Of a stretch of DNA of 64,000 nt, positions 16,385-26,013 are shown piece after piece. The notes below the pieces were generated by a model, which saw only the letters and a list, made by a program, of their open reading frames with translations, did not search any database and was not told the DNA's origin. Made by a program: the position numbers and the translations under genes. The stretch comes from Pseudorhodoplanes sp049324435 (GTDB lineage: Bacteria > Pseudomonadota > Alphaproteobacteria > Rhizobiales > Xanthobacteraceae): assembly GCA_049324435.1 (NCBI GenBank), contig JBMOOQ010000048.1:1-64000 (forward strand). The letters run 5' to 3'. The first letter of the stretch is position 1, and every line of letters starts with the position of its first letter.

Positions 16385-18588
16385 CCAGGAATTTCGCCAT
16401 CGATACCGACGCTGACGGCATTGCAACGATCACGTGGGATGCGCCCGGCCGCTCGATGAATGTCATCGATATCGCAACCATTCAGGAATTGTCCGATCTG
16501 GTCGAAGCAACCACCGCCGACGGCAAGGTGAAGGGGGTTGTCATCACGTCGGGCAAGGACACATTTTGCGCAGGCGCGGATCTGACGCTGCTCAACACAA
16601 TGCGCGGTATGTTCACCGAAATGGTGAAAACGCACGGAGAGGAGGCGGCGGCAAAGAAGCTGTTCGAGGAAAGCCGCAAGCTCTCTCAGCTTTACCGCCG
16701 GATCGAAACCTGCGGGAAGCCGTGGGTCGCGGCGATCAACGGAACCGCACTGGGCGGCGGCTTCGAGCTTTGTCTCGCCTGTCATCACCGCGTGGCGGCC
16801 GACAACGACAAGACCCGCGTCGGGCTTCCCGAAATCAAGATCGGATTATTCCCCGGGGCCGGTGGTACGACCCGCATTTCACGCATGATGCTGCCCGCCG
16901 ATGCGTTGCAGTTTCTGGCCAAAGGCGATCAGCTCAAGGTGGCGCGCGCCAAGGGCATGAAGCTGATCGACAATGTGGTCCCCGCGGCCGATCTCATCAA
17001 GGCGGCGAAAGACTGGATTAAGGCTGGCGGCAAGGCCGAAGCGCCGTGGGACGTGAAGGGTTTCAAGAATCCGGGCGGGCCTGTCTGGTCGAAGGCCGGG
17101 ATGATGGTGTTCTCGCCTGCGAACGCGCTGTATCGCAAGCAGACCTACGACAATTATCCCGCGGCGCGCGCCATCATGCAGGTGGTGTTCGACGGTTTGC
17201 AATTGCCCTTCGATCTCGCGCTGACCGTCGAGTCTCGCTACTTCGCGCATATCCTGCGCTCGAAGGAAGCGGCGGCGATGATACGCACGCTGTTTGTCTC
17301 GATGGGTGAATTGAACAAGGGCGCGCGCCGTCCAGCAAACGTTCCACCGTCGAAGTTGAAGAAAGTCGGTATTCTCGGAGCTGGCTTCATGGGCGCCGGG
17401 ATCGCCTATGTCAGCGCACAGGCTGGGCTCGATGTGGTGCTGATCGACCGCGATCAGGAGGCAGCCGACAAGGGCAAGGCGCTGTCGCACAAGCTGATGA
17501 CCGAGCAGATCAACAAGGGGCGCGCCACTGCAGCGGCGCGCGACGCGCTGCTCGCGCGGATCACCGCTACACCGGACTACAATGCGCTGAAAGGCTGCGA
17601 TCTCGTGATCGAGGCGGTGTTCGAGGATCGCAAGGTGAAGGCGGAGGCGACCGCGAAAGCCCAGGCGGTGGTCCCGGACGCAATATTCGGGTCCAATACC
17701 TCGACACTGCCGATTTCATCGCTCGCTGAGACTGCGAAGGATCCGGCAAAATTCATCGGCATCCACTTCTTCTCGCCGGTCGAGCGCATGATGCTGGTCG
17801 AGATCATCATGGGCAAGAAGACCGGCGACGAGGCGCTCGCCATGGCGCTCGACTTCGTGCGCGCCATCCGCAAGACGCCGATCGTGGTCAACGACGCGCG
17901 CGGCTTCTATACGTCGCGTGTGGTCGGCACCTATATCCGCGAGGGCCATCTGATGCTGATGGAAGGTGTGCCCGCGGCGATGATCGAGAATGTCGGACGC
18001 ATGGCCGGCATGCCGGTCGGCCCGCTCTCGCTGAACGATGAGGTCGCGGTCGATTTGGCCTGGAAAATTTTGAAGGCGACCGAAGCTGATCTCGGCAAGG
18101 GCGCCGTCGATCCGCGCCAGAAGGCGTTGCTTGAGGCTATGGTGGAAAAGCATGGCCGCCTCGGCCGCAAGAACGGCAAGGGTTTCTACGATTATCCCGA
18201 GAAGGGGCAGAAGACGCTGTGGCCGGGCCTTGCCGGCCTTCAGCAGACGACGCTCGATGCTGACACCATCGATGTCGACGAATTGAAAAAGCGCATGCTG
18301 GCGATTCAGGCGCTGGAGACCGCGCGCTGCTTCGAGGAAGGCGTGCTGACCGATGTGCGCGAGGCCGATGTCGGCTCGATCCTCGGCTTCGGTTTCGCAC
18401 CATTCACCGGCGGCACACTGTCCTATATCGACTTCATGGGCGTGAAGACTTTTGTCTCGCTGTGCGATGCGCTGGAGAAGAAGTTCGGTGCGCGCTTTGC
18501 CCCGAACGCGCTGCTGCGCGATCTCGCATCCAAGGACGAGACCTTCTACGGTCGGTTTGCGCCAAAAGCAGAGAGGGCGGCGGCGTAA
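16381..18588 (+). CDS. Enoyl-CoA hydratase / 3-hydroxyacyl-CoA dehydrogenase fusion (FadB/FadJ-like)
   Basis: This 735-residue bifunctional enzyme hydrates enoyl-CoA and oxidises 3-hydroxyacyl-CoA with NAD. The N-terminal crotonase domain (about 1-200) has the oxyanion-hole motif CAGADL and two acidic residues, in GGGFEL and VGLPEIKIG. The NAD-binding Rossmann motif is GILGAGFMGAGIAY, near residue 325. The HAD catalytic motif GIHFFSPVERMMLVEII follows, then two C-terminal dehydrogenase domains. The start at 16381 overlaps the cupin stop. It is the last gene of the operon; the downstream gap holds a palindromic repeat. Confidence 0.93.
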   Translation: MTRNFAIDTDADGIATITWDAPGRSMNVIDIATIQELSDLVEATTADGKVKGVVITSGKDTFCAGADLTLLNTMRGMFTEMVKTHGEEAAAKKLFEESRKLSQLYRRIETCGKPWVAAINGTALGGGFELCLACHHRVAADNDKTRVGLPEIKIGLFPGAGGTTRISRMMLPADALQFLAKGDQLKVARAKGMKLIDNVVPAADLIKAAKDWIKAGGKAEAPWDVKGFKNPGGPVWSKAGMMVFSPANALYRKQTYDNYPAARAIMQVVFDGLQLPFDLALTVESRYFAHILRSKEAAAMIRTLFVSMGELNKGARRPANVPPSKLKKVGILGAGFMGAGIAYVSAQAGLDVVLIDRDQEAADKGKALSHKLMTEQINKGRATAAARDALLARITATPDYNALKGCDLVIEAVFEDRKVKAEATAKAQAVVPDAIFGSNTSTLPISSLAETAKDPAKFIGIHFFSPVERMMLVEIIMGKKTGDEALAMALDFVRAIRKTPIVVNDARGFYTSRVVGTYIREGHLMLMEGVPAAMIENVGRMAGMPVGPLSLNDEVAVDLAWKILKATEADLGKGAVDPRQKALLEAMVEKHGRLGRKNGKGFYDYPEKGQKTLWPGLAGLQQTTLDADTIDVDELKKRMLAIQALETARCFEEGVLTDVREADVGSILGFGFAPFTGGTLSYIDFMGVKTFVSLCDALEKKFGARFAPNALLRDLASKDETFYGRFAPKAERAAA

Positions 18589-18593
18589 GTTGC

Positions 18594-18753
18594 TCTCTTG
18601 TCCCGGGCGCTGCGCAGCGTGAAACGGTGCGCTGCAGAACCGGGATCCATGAAAACTTGCTGGGCCCCGGCTCTGCGGGCCACCGCACGCAATCAATTGT
18701 ATACGGATTGCGTAGACTTATCTGCGTGCGCTGCACCTCGTCCGGGGCACGAG
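18594..18753. repeat. Dispersed palindromic repeat, copy 1 (degraded)
   Basis: The gap after the FadB-like gene holds a GC-rich imperfect palindrome. Its left end is CTCTTGTCCCGGGCGC and its right end GTCCGGGGCACGAG. The internal block GTGAAACGGTGCGCTGCAG plus AACCGGGA is identical to copy 2 at 63020-63160. Apparent short reading frames on both strands are by-products of the repeat. Its position between convergent genes fits a REP-like or MITE-like intergenic element. Confidence 0.75.
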
Positions 18754-18763
18754 ACCTGCCACC

Positions 18764-19996
18764 TTACGACACCACCCGCGCAATCCGCTCGCATGCGTCC
18801 TTGATCTGGTCAGGATCGCGCGCAAAACAAAGCCGCAGGAAGTTCTTTCCGCCCTTGCCGAACGCTGTGCCAGGCGCGAGCCCGACACGCGCCTCGTCGA
18901 CAAGGCGGCGCACCAGCCTTTCGCTGTCGGGTTCGCCATCGACTGAAAAAAACAGATAGAACGCACCCTGCGGCGGCGTAAAGCGGCAGCGGCCGGTCGT
19001 TCCGAGTATCTCGCAGGCGGTGTCGCGGCTCGCCCTTGCGCGCGCGACCTGCTGCTCGACGAAATTCTCGCCTTGGTCGAGCGCTACGACCCCAGCGCGC
19101 TGCATGAATTGCGCGACGCCCGAGGTCGAATACTGGATCATATTCTCGACCACCTGACCAAGCGACGGATGCGCGACGATCCAGCCCATGCGCCAGCCTG
19201 TCATGCACCAGTTTTTGGAGAAGGTGTTGACGAACAGGATGCGATCCTCGGGCGTCATGATGTCGAGAAAGGAGGGTGCGCGTTTGCCCTCGCCATACCA
19301 GAAGCGGGCATAGGTCTCATCCGCGACGATCCACAAACCATGCTTGCGTGCGAGCGCAAGCACGGCGCGCAGATCCTCATGTGTCGCGGTCCATCCGGTC
19401 GGATTGGACGGCGTGACCATGACAATGACGCGGCTGCGCTCGTTGACCGCTGCCGCAAGCCGATCGATGTCGAGTGTCCAGCCGGCATTGCCGAATTGCA
19501 TCGGAACTTCGACCGGATGCGCACCGATCAACCCGGTAGCACCGGCCGCATTCGGCCAGGCCGGTGTCGGGATGATGACCTCGCTGCCGGCGGTGGCAGT
19601 CATAGCGAGCGTGATCTGGATCGCCTGCATCCCTGAGCCGGTGACGAAAAATTCATCGGCAGAGAAGGCGCGTCCGTAGAGCCTTGTGTGATAGCGCGCC
19701 AGCGCCTCGCGCAGATCGGGGAGGCCGCGTTGCCAGGTGTAGAAAGTCTCGCCGCCGGCGAGTGCGCGGTTGGCCGCCTCGGCAATGAAGGAGGGCGTCG
19801 GCGTATCGCCTTCGCCGGCCCACAGGCCCATAACGCCGCCGCGCGCCCGGCCGTATTTCATGATCTCGACGATGCCGCTGACGGGAGCCTCGCGCGCTGG
19901 CGCACGCAAGGCCGGGATCAAGGCGGCCGGATCGGCCGGAGTGTCGGGCGCGATTGTCACCGCATCGTGGTGACCGCTTTTGGGCCCTTCCGTCAA
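18764..19996 (-). CDS. Pyridoxal-phosphate aminotransferase (class I/II)
   Basis: This 410-residue fold-type I enzyme shows PSNPTGW, VADETYARFWY (Asp that contacts PLP) and the Schiff-base lysine in NTFSKNWCMTGWRMGW, followed by the Arg that binds the substrate carboxylate near FLRLCFA. It resembles the aspartate/aromatic aminotransferase branch, but the amino donor is not clear. The first start is a TTG at 19996 that overlaps the stop of the outer-membrane protein gene (TTGA), with GGGGGA just upstream. A GTG at 19960 is an alternative. Confidence 0.85.
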   Translation of the reverse strand: MTEGPKSGHHDAVTIAPDTPADPAALIPALRAPAREAPVSGIVEIMKYGRARGGVMGLWAGEGDTPTPSFIAEAANRALAGGETFYTWQRGLPDLREALARYHTRLYGRAFSADEFFVTGSGMQAIQITLAMTATAGSEVIIPTPAWPNAAGATGLIGAHPVEVPMQFGNAGWTLDIDRLAAAVNERSRVIVMVTPSNPTGWTATHEDLRAVLALARKHGLWIVADETYARFWYGEGKRAPSFLDIMTPEDRILFVNTFSKNWCMTGWRMGWIVAHPSLGQVVENMIQYSTSGVAQFMQRAGVVALDQGENFVEQQVARARASRDTACEILGTTGRCRFTPPQGAFYLFFSVDGEPDSERLVRRLVDEARVGLAPGTAFGKGGKNFLRLCFARDPDQIKDACERIARVVS

Positions 19997-20997
19997 TATC
20001 CCCCGAGCCTGTAGGCGATACCTGCGATGAATGTATGCGTGGAGAGGGAGATCGAGGTGTCGAGATTGCCCTCGCAGAGGCAGCCCGGCAGCGGAAAGAA
20101 CAGGTGGTTGAAATCGCCATATTGGGAGTAGCGATATTCAATGCGCGCGGTCCAGCCACCAGTCAGCGCGGATTCGACGCCGGCGCCGAGGGTCCAGCCG
20201 GTGAGCGTGTCGCTCTTTGTGTCAATCAGGCTGTTGGTGGAGCAAACAGGGGAGAGGGTCGCGTCGCAAGTGGTCTGCGCCTTGATCCGCTGCCAAGCCG
20301 CACCGCCGGTCAGATAGACGAGCGTGTCTGGCGTGATGAGAGCTCCGATGCGGGCGCGCAGGCTTGCGTCCCAATTGGTCTCGAATGAGCTTGTATCGTT
20401 CACGATGTACGGAAACGGAAAGCCGCCGGTGCCCGGGATACCGTGGCTGGTTCCGGTACTGGTCTTACCCCAGGCGAAATCTGCTTCGATGCCTGCCACA
20501 ATTCTTGGTGTGAGTTGAAAATTGTATCCGACGAATCCGCCAAATCTTGCCGTGGTGTCATTGAAATCCTGGCTATTCGGAATTGCCGCGAAGACCCCCC
20601 CGAACGACTTGGTTGTCCAGGTGTGATCTTCACGTCGCATGCCACCGGACAGGCCAAGATAAGCACCCGTCCAGTTACGGGCCTCGACCGGTGAGGTCAT
20701 GGCATAGGCCTGGCGGGCCGCAGGCGCCAGCGCCGCTGCCGATGGTGGCGTTGCGGTGGACCGCACCGCCCTGCCGGACGGGGCGGGAGCGGTTGCCGGC
20801 AGCGATGCCACGGCCGGCCGCTCGCGTTTCGTCGCTTCCAGCTGCTGCACCCGCTTACGCAGGCTGGCATTCTCCTTTTCGAGTGCTTCAAGCCGCGCCA
20901 GCACGTCTTCCAGCGAGCGCGTCGCATGTGCCGCCGGCGTGAAGGTCATCACCGACATCGCGATGAGCGCCGCCGCCAAAAAAATGCGAACCATCAT
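19993..20997 (-). CDS. Outer-membrane beta-barrel protein (Omp25/RopB-like) with an N-terminal coiled coil
   Basis: The 334-residue product has a signal peptide (about 1-25), a short coiled coil (about 28-60, LARLEALEKENASLRKRV) and a Pro/Ala linker. An eight-strand barrel domain follows from about residue 105 (WTGAYLGLSGG) to the end. Barrel markers include FGGFVGYNFQL, GIEADFAWG and a C-terminal aromatic, GIAYRLGGY. The coiled coil before the barrel is less usual for this porin-like family and may contact peptidoglycan or a partner. Confidence 0.85.
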   Translation of the reverse strand: MMVRIFLAAALIAMSVMTFTPAAHATRSLEDVLARLEALEKENASLRKRVQQLEATKRERPAVASLPATAPAPSGRAVRSTATPPSAAALAPAARQAYAMTSPVEARNWTGAYLGLSGGMRREDHTWTTKSFGGVFAAIPNSQDFNDTTARFGGFVGYNFQLTPRIVAGIEADFAWGKTSTGTSHGIPGTGGFPFPYIVNDTSSFETNWDASLRARIGALITPDTLVYLTGGAAWQRIKAQTTCDATLSPVCSTNSLIDTKSDTLTGWTLGAGVESALTGGWTARIEYRYSQYGDFNHLFFPLPGCLCEGNLDTSISLSTHTFIAGIAYRLGGY

Positions 20998-21128
20998 TGA
21001 TCCCCCGAGAAATTCCGCCGGGAAACTAGAGGCTTTTACCGGCGGAACATAGGGGTAAGAAGCGCTTGTCCGTTCTACTGTGTGTAGATGTTGCGTGCGG
21101 GTATCAGCCCGCGTCTGCGAGCCGGCGG

Positions 21129-21560
21129 TCAGGACTTTTTCGCAAGCAAATCACGGATTTCTTCAAGCAGCTTTTCCTGCCGCGGTGGCTCCACCGTCTT
21201 GGCGGCCTCCGGCTCCTGCGCGGCCATACGGCGCAGGTAGTTGATCCCCTTCACCACAAAGAACAGGGCGCCCGCGACAATCGCGAAATTGATGGCGACA
21301 GTCAGGAAATTGCCCCAGGCGATGACCGGTCCCTGCTTCCTGGCGTCGGCAAGATTTGTAGCGGTGATATCCTTGGAGAGCGCGATGAAATAGTTCGAGA
21401 AATCGAGTCCGCCGATGGCGCCAAAGATCGGCATCACCATGTCGCCGACGATCGATTCAACGATCCGGCCGAAAGCCGCGCCGATGATCACGCCGACCGC
21501 GAGGTCGACCACGTTGCCCTTGATGGCGAATTCTCGAAACTCACTGAGCATTTTTTTCAT
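21129..21560 (-). CDS. mscL: Large-conductance mechanosensitive channel MscL
   Basis: The 143-residue channel opens on membrane tension to release solutes during osmotic downshift. The N-terminal helix and TM1 (FREFAIKGNVVDLAVGVIIG) and the second segment (LTVAINFAIVAGALFFVV) are typical, as is the charged C-terminal bundle helix (EKLLEEIRDLLAKK). The ATG at 21560 has GAGGAG seven bases upstream. It is a single-gene unit. Confidence 0.95.
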   Translation of the reverse strand: MKKMLSEFREFAIKGNVVDLAVGVIIGAAFGRIVESIVGDMVMPIFGAIGGLDFSNYFIALSKDITATNLADARKQGPVIAWGNFLTVAINFAIVAGALFFVVKGINYLRRMAAQEPEAAKTVEPPRQEKLLEEIRDLLAKKS

Positions 21561-21704
21561 GCACGGCTCCTCTCCCCGGACAGCCGTTAACGATAAGGCG
21601 GATCGGGGGATTCTGGAAAGGCCAGATCCGGTTCCGCGGTAGCCATGAACCGGAAATTGTGATGTTTTACTGGCAGTTGGGCAGCCCTCGAAGGGGCAAA
21701 GGCC

Positions 21705-24700
21705 ATGATGCTGCAAGGCTGGGTCGTTATCGCGATTGCGCTGGGCTATATCGGCCTGCTGTTCGTTGTCGCGAGCTATGGGGACCGGCTGCGGGCCTAT
21801 GCCCGGGGCGATCGTTCGCGGCTCCTGATCTATCCGCTCTGCCTCGCGATCTATTGTACATCCTGGACCTTTTTCGGGTCGGTTGGTCTGGCCTCGAAAT
21901 CGGGTTTCGACTTCCTCACGATCTATATCGGCCCAATTCTGATGATTGGTCTCTGCACCCCGCTGGTGCTGCGGGTCGTGCGGCTCGCCAAGAGGCAGAA
22001 TATCACCTCGATCGCCGACTTCATCGCCGCCCGCTACGGCAAGCGTCAATCGGTTGCTGCGCTCGTGGCCCTGATCGCGATTGCCGGCACCATCCCCTAT
22101 ATCGCGCTTCAGCTGAAAGCCGTGTCCGCGATGTTCGGGACGGTATTCGCGCATGTTGCGCCGCAATTCACTCCGAATGTTCTCGGCGATACTGCGCTGC
22201 TCGTGGCGCTGGCGATGGCGGCTTTCGCGATCCTGTTCGGCACCCGCCATATTGACGCCACTGAGCATCAGGACGGCCTGATGCTGGCGATCGCAACGGA
22301 ATCGATCGTCAAGCTTGCAGCGTTCCTCGCTGTCGGTCTGTTCGTGACCTACTGGATGTTCGGCGGTCCGGCGGATCTGTTTTCGCGGGCAATGAGCCGC
22401 TCCGATACCGCGGCGGTACTGACCACGCCGCCGAACTTCTCGACCGTGATCGCTATGACCATGCTGTCGACGGTCGCAATCATCCTTCTGCCGCGGCAGT
22501 TCCATGTGACGGTGGTGGAGAACCACTCAGAGGCAGAGATCAAACGTGCGCGCTGGCTATTCCCGCTTTATCTCGTGCTGATCAATCTGTTCGTTGTTCC
22601 GATCGCTCTTGCCGGCTTGCTCACATTTCCGTCCGGGACGGTGGACAGCGACATGTTCGTGCTGGCGCTGCCGCTGTCGGCCGATGCAGCGTTTTTCACC
22701 ATTGCAGCGTTCATCGGCGGATTGTCGGCCGCGACCGCCATGGTGATCGTCGAATCGGTCGCGCTTGCCATCATGGTGTCGAACGATCTCGTGATGCCGT
22801 TTTTCCTCAAGCGGCGCTCCGAATTCGTGACCGGCCAGGGTGATGTCGGCGAGTTGCTGCTGCGCGTTCGCAGAATCGCAATTTTTCTTATTCTGGTCCT
22901 CGCCTATCTTTATTACCGCTCGGTCGGCGATGCCCAGCTCGCGGCGATCGGCCTTCTCTCATTCGCGGCCGTGGCGCAGCTCGCGCCTGCGTTTTTCGGC
23001 GGATTGTTCTGGCGGCAAGGCACGGCGCGCGGTGCGATCGCCGGCCTCACCGTCGGAGTCATCGTCTGGTTCTACACGCTGCTGCTGCCGAGTGCGGTCG
23101 GTACCGGCCTGGTCAATGCCTCGGTTCTGACCGACGGTCCGTTCGGGATCTGGTTCCTGCGGCCGACGGCGCTGTTCGGGCTGGATCTGCCGCAGCTCGC
23201 GCACGGCGTATTCTGGAGCCTCGCGCTGAACATCATGGCGTATATCGGATTCTCGTTAAGCCGTGCGCCAGAGGCGATCGAGCGTGTGCAGGCCGATCTG
23301 TTTGTGCCGGATTCCGCGCCCGCGCCGAGTTTCCGGCTGTGGCGCTCGGCGGTGACGGTCGACGAGCTGACTACGGCGGTGGCGCGCTATATTGGTGAGG
23401 AACGTACGCGCTCGTCATTCGAAAGCTTTGCGGCGGCAAAGCGCATCGATCTGACGCCCGGCAGTTCCGCCGATTTCCAATTGCTACAGCATGCCGAGCA
23501 TCTGCTGGCGTCCGCGATCGGCGCGGCGTCTTCGCGGCTCGTGCTGTCGCTGCTTTTACGCAAGCGCACTGTCTCGACGCGCGCCGCGCTGAAGCTGCTC
23601 GACGATGCCAACGCCGCGATCCATTACAACCGCGAAATCCTGCAGACCGCGCTGGAGCACGTCAGCGAAGGCATTGCGGTCTTCGACAAGGATCTGCAGC
23701 TCGTTTGCTGGAACCGGACTTTCGGCGAAATCCTCGATCTTCCGCGCGACATGATTGGCATCGGAACGAGGATCGATGAAATCCTGCGGCTTCATGCCGA
23801 GCGTGGGGTGTTCGGTGCAGGCGACATCGACGCACTGGTAGAAGAACGCCTGAGGCGCTACGCGGAGGGATCGGAGCCGTTTTTCGAACGCTTCACCGAA
23901 CGCGGGCTGGTCCTCGAAGTGCGCGCCAACAAGATGCCGGGCGGCGGTATCGTCACGACGTTTACTGACGTCACGCCGAGCGTGGAAGCGGCCGAAGCGC
24001 TGGAGCAGCGGGTGCGTGAGCGTACCACCGAGCTGACGCGGCTCAATGCCGAACTGGCGCGCGCCAAAGCGGACGCCGAAGAGGCCAACATCTCCAAAAC
24101 GCGCTTTCTTGCGGCCGCAAGCCACGACATCCTGCAACCACTGAATGCGGCGCGTCTCTATGTCACTTCGCTGGTCGAACGCCAGGGGCATGGCGAGGCG
24201 GGCCGGCTGGTCAGCAACATCGATGCCTCGCTCGATGCGGTCGAGGAAATTCTTGGTGCGTTACTCGATATCTCGCGGCTCGATACCGGCGCAATGAAGC
24301 CTGAGATCGGCTCGATCCGGATCGACGAATTAATGCGTCAGCTCGAAGTCGAGTTCGCACCGCTTGCACGCGAGAAGGGCCTCGAACTGACCTTTGTTCG
24401 TTCGAGTGCGACGGTCCGTTCGGACCGCCGGCTGTTGCGCCGGCTTCTCCAGAATCTGATCTCGAATGCAATCAAATATACCCCGAAGGGAAAGGTTCTT
24501 GTCGGGTGCCGGCGGCGCAATGGCAGTCTGCGAATTGAAGTGTGCGATTCCGGGCTCGGGATACCGCAGGCGCAGACACGAGCGATTTTCCGGGAATTTC
24601 ACCGCCTGCAGGATGGCGCGAAGGTCGCCCGCGGCCTGGGACTTGGCCTGTCGATCGTGGAGCGCATCAGCCGTGTCCTCGGCCATACCGTTCATTTGAA

Positions 24701-25196
24701 GTCGGAGCCGGGGCGCGGTTCGGTTTTCTCCGTTGAGGTTCCGGTAACTGCGGCGATCAGTGCGAGTGCGCCGCAGCGCGGCCCGATGCGAGTCGATCCG
24801 GCGCAATTGTCGGGCATGGCGGTGCTTTGCATCGACAACGATCCGCAGATTCTGGACGGCATGGAAGCGCTGCTCGGCGGATGGGGTTGCCAGGTCCTGA
24901 AAGCTGCCGATCTCCCTGGAGCAGTCGCGGCGATCGAAGCGGCGAGGCCGATCCTGAGCGGACTTCTCGTCGATTATCACCTCGACAACGGCAACGGCAT
25001 CGATGCAATCGTCGAATTGCGCAAGCGCTTCGGTGCAGACCTGCCTGCGATCCTCATTACAGCCGACCGTACGCTGCGCGTGCGTGACGAGGCGAGAGCG
25101 CGAGATGTGCCGATCCTCAACAAGCCGGTGAAGCCTGCCGCGCTCCGCGCCTTGCTGGCGCAATGGCGGATCCAGCACGCGACCGCTGCAGAATAG
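21705..25196 (+). CDS. Symporter-coupled hybrid histidine kinase (SSS-PAS-HisKA-HATPase-REC)
   Basis: The 1163-residue sensor begins with about a dozen membrane segments of the sodium:solute symporter family (about 1-500), as in CbrA-type kinases. Next come a PAS domain (about 640-760), a dimerisation/phosphoacceptor helix with H807 in AAASHDILQPL, a HATPase domain with N, D-x-G and G-L-G-L boxes (NLISNAIKYTP, DSGLGIP, GLGLGLSIV), and a C-terminal receiver with the phospho-Asp near residue 1090. The kinase probably couples transport or metabolite sensing to phosphorelay. AAAGG precedes the ATG. The NarL-type gene at 25245 is convergent and may be its output. Confidence 0.92.
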   Translation: MMLQGWVVIAIALGYIGLLFVVASYGDRLRAYARGDRSRLLIYPLCLAIYCTSWTFFGSVGLASKSGFDFLTIYIGPILMIGLCTPLVLRVVRLAKRQNITSIADFIAARYGKRQSVAALVALIAIAGTIPYIALQLKAVSAMFGTVFAHVAPQFTPNVLGDTALLVALAMAAFAILFGTRHIDATEHQDGLMLAIATESIVKLAAFLAVGLFVTYWMFGGPADLFSRAMSRSDTAAVLTTPPNFSTVIAMTMLSTVAIILLPRQFHVTVVENHSEAEIKRARWLFPLYLVLINLFVVPIALAGLLTFPSGTVDSDMFVLALPLSADAAFFTIAAFIGGLSAATAMVIVESVALAIMVSNDLVMPFFLKRRSEFVTGQGDVGELLLRVRRIAIFLILVLAYLYYRSVGDAQLAAIGLLSFAAVAQLAPAFFGGLFWRQGTARGAIAGLTVGVIVWFYTLLLPSAVGTGLVNASVLTDGPFGIWFLRPTALFGLDLPQLAHGVFWSLALNIMAYIGFSLSRAPEAIERVQADLFVPDSAPAPSFRLWRSAVTVDELTTAVARYIGEERTRSSFESFAAAKRIDLTPGSSADFQLLQHAEHLLASAIGAASSRLVLSLLLRKRTVSTRAALKLLDDANAAIHYNREILQTALEHVSEGIAVFDKDLQLVCWNRTFGEILDLPRDMIGIGTRIDEILRLHAERGVFGAGDIDALVEERLRRYAEGSEPFFERFTERGLVLEVRANKMPGGGIVTTFTDVTPSVEAAEALEQRVRERTTELTRLNAELARAKADAEEANISKTRFLAAASHDILQPLNAARLYVTSLVERQGHGEAGRLVSNIDASLDAVEEILGALLDISRLDTGAMKPEIGSIRIDELMRQLEVEFAPLAREKGLELTFVRSSATVRSDRRLLRRLLQNLISNAIKYTPKGKVLVGCRRRNGSLRIEVCDSGLGIPQAQTRAIFREFHRLQDGAKVARGLGLGLSIVERISRVLGHTVHLKSEPGRGSVFSVEVPVTAAISASAPQRGPMRVDPAQLSGMAVLCIDNDPQILDGMEALLGGWGCQVLKAADLPGAVAAIEAARPILSGLLVDYHLDNGNGIDAIVELRKRFGADLPAILITADRTLRVRDEARARDVPILNKPVKPAALRALLAQWRIQHATAAE

Positions 25197-25244
25197 GTTT
25201 CGACCGATTATCGCCGGCACGGGCCCGGCAATGACAGGAAGGGT

Positions 25245-25919
25245 TCAGTGCTCGGCCAGGGCCTGAGGCCACTGGCCGACCTCGATCTTAGAGGCGGCGA
25301 TCACGGCCTGCGTGCGGCTCTCGACCCCGAGCTTCTGCAGGATCGCGGAGACGTGAGCCTTCACGGTCGCCTCTGAGACCGACAGCTCGTAGGCGATCTG
25401 CTTGTTGAGCAGGCCCTCCGACAGCATCATCAGCACCCGGACCTGTTGCGGCGTCAATGTTGCGAGCCGGGACAGCAGCGCAGACGTCTCGGCGTCGGTC
25501 CCGGCCTCCAGATCGACATCGGGCGGCGTCCACAGACCGCCATTAAGCACTGCTGCAATCGCTGCGCGCATCCCGTCGGTATCCAGAGTCTTCGGAATGA
25601 AGCCCGATGCTCCGAAGTCCATGCAACGCCTGATTACGGCCGGGTCGTCATTGCCGGACACCACCACCACCGGAACCCCGGGATACTGGGCGCGCAGATA
25701 CATCAGTCCGGAAAAACCGCGCACGCCGGGCATCGACAGGTCGAGCAGGATCAGGTCGACCTCAGCGCCATTGTCCAAGAGCTTCGACACTTCATCGAAG
25801 GAGCCGGCTTCCGAAAACTCGACGCGCGCGAACATGCCGCTCACGGCTTCGCGCAGCGCGCCGCGAAACAGCGGATGGTCGTCGGCGATAATCAGACGGT
25901 AGAGCGTGTTGTCCGTCAC
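25245..25919 (-). CDS. NarL/FixJ-type response regulator
   Basis: The 224-residue regulator has an N-terminal receiver domain, with acidic DD pair IIADDHPLFR, phospho-Asp in LILLDLSMPG, conserved Thr/Ser in VVVSGND and Lys in FIPKTL. It ends in a LuxR-type helix-turn-helix (LTPQQVRVLMMLSEGLLNKQ and VSEATVKAHVSAI). It lies 48 bases from the 3' end of the symporter-kinase gene on the other strand. A two-component pairing is plausible, but the kinase carries its own receiver, so a phosphotransfer step would be needed. Confidence 0.9.
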   Translation of the reverse strand: MTDNTLYRLIIADDHPLFRGALREAVSGMFARVEFSEAGSFDEVSKLLDNGAEVDLILLDLSMPGVRGFSGLMYLRAQYPGVPVVVVSGNDDPAVIRRCMDFGASGFIPKTLDTDGMRAAIAAVLNGGLWTPPDVDLEAGTDAETSALLSRLATLTPQQVRVLMMLSEGLLNKQIAYELSVSEATVKAHVSAILQKLGVESRTQAVIAASKIEVGQWPQALAEH

Positions 25920-26013
25920 TCTGGGGCCAATCCCTCTGGCGCGTTCTGGCGCTCAATCATGTGGCCACTTTACAACATTTTCGGCCGAGTCGAGAGATTT
26001 GCCGCAGGATTGG

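Noticed and set aside
18434..18959. Short frames on both strands over the palindromic repeat
   Set aside because: The same peptide fragments reappear in the second repeat copy near 63 kb, so they are products of the repeat rather than genes.
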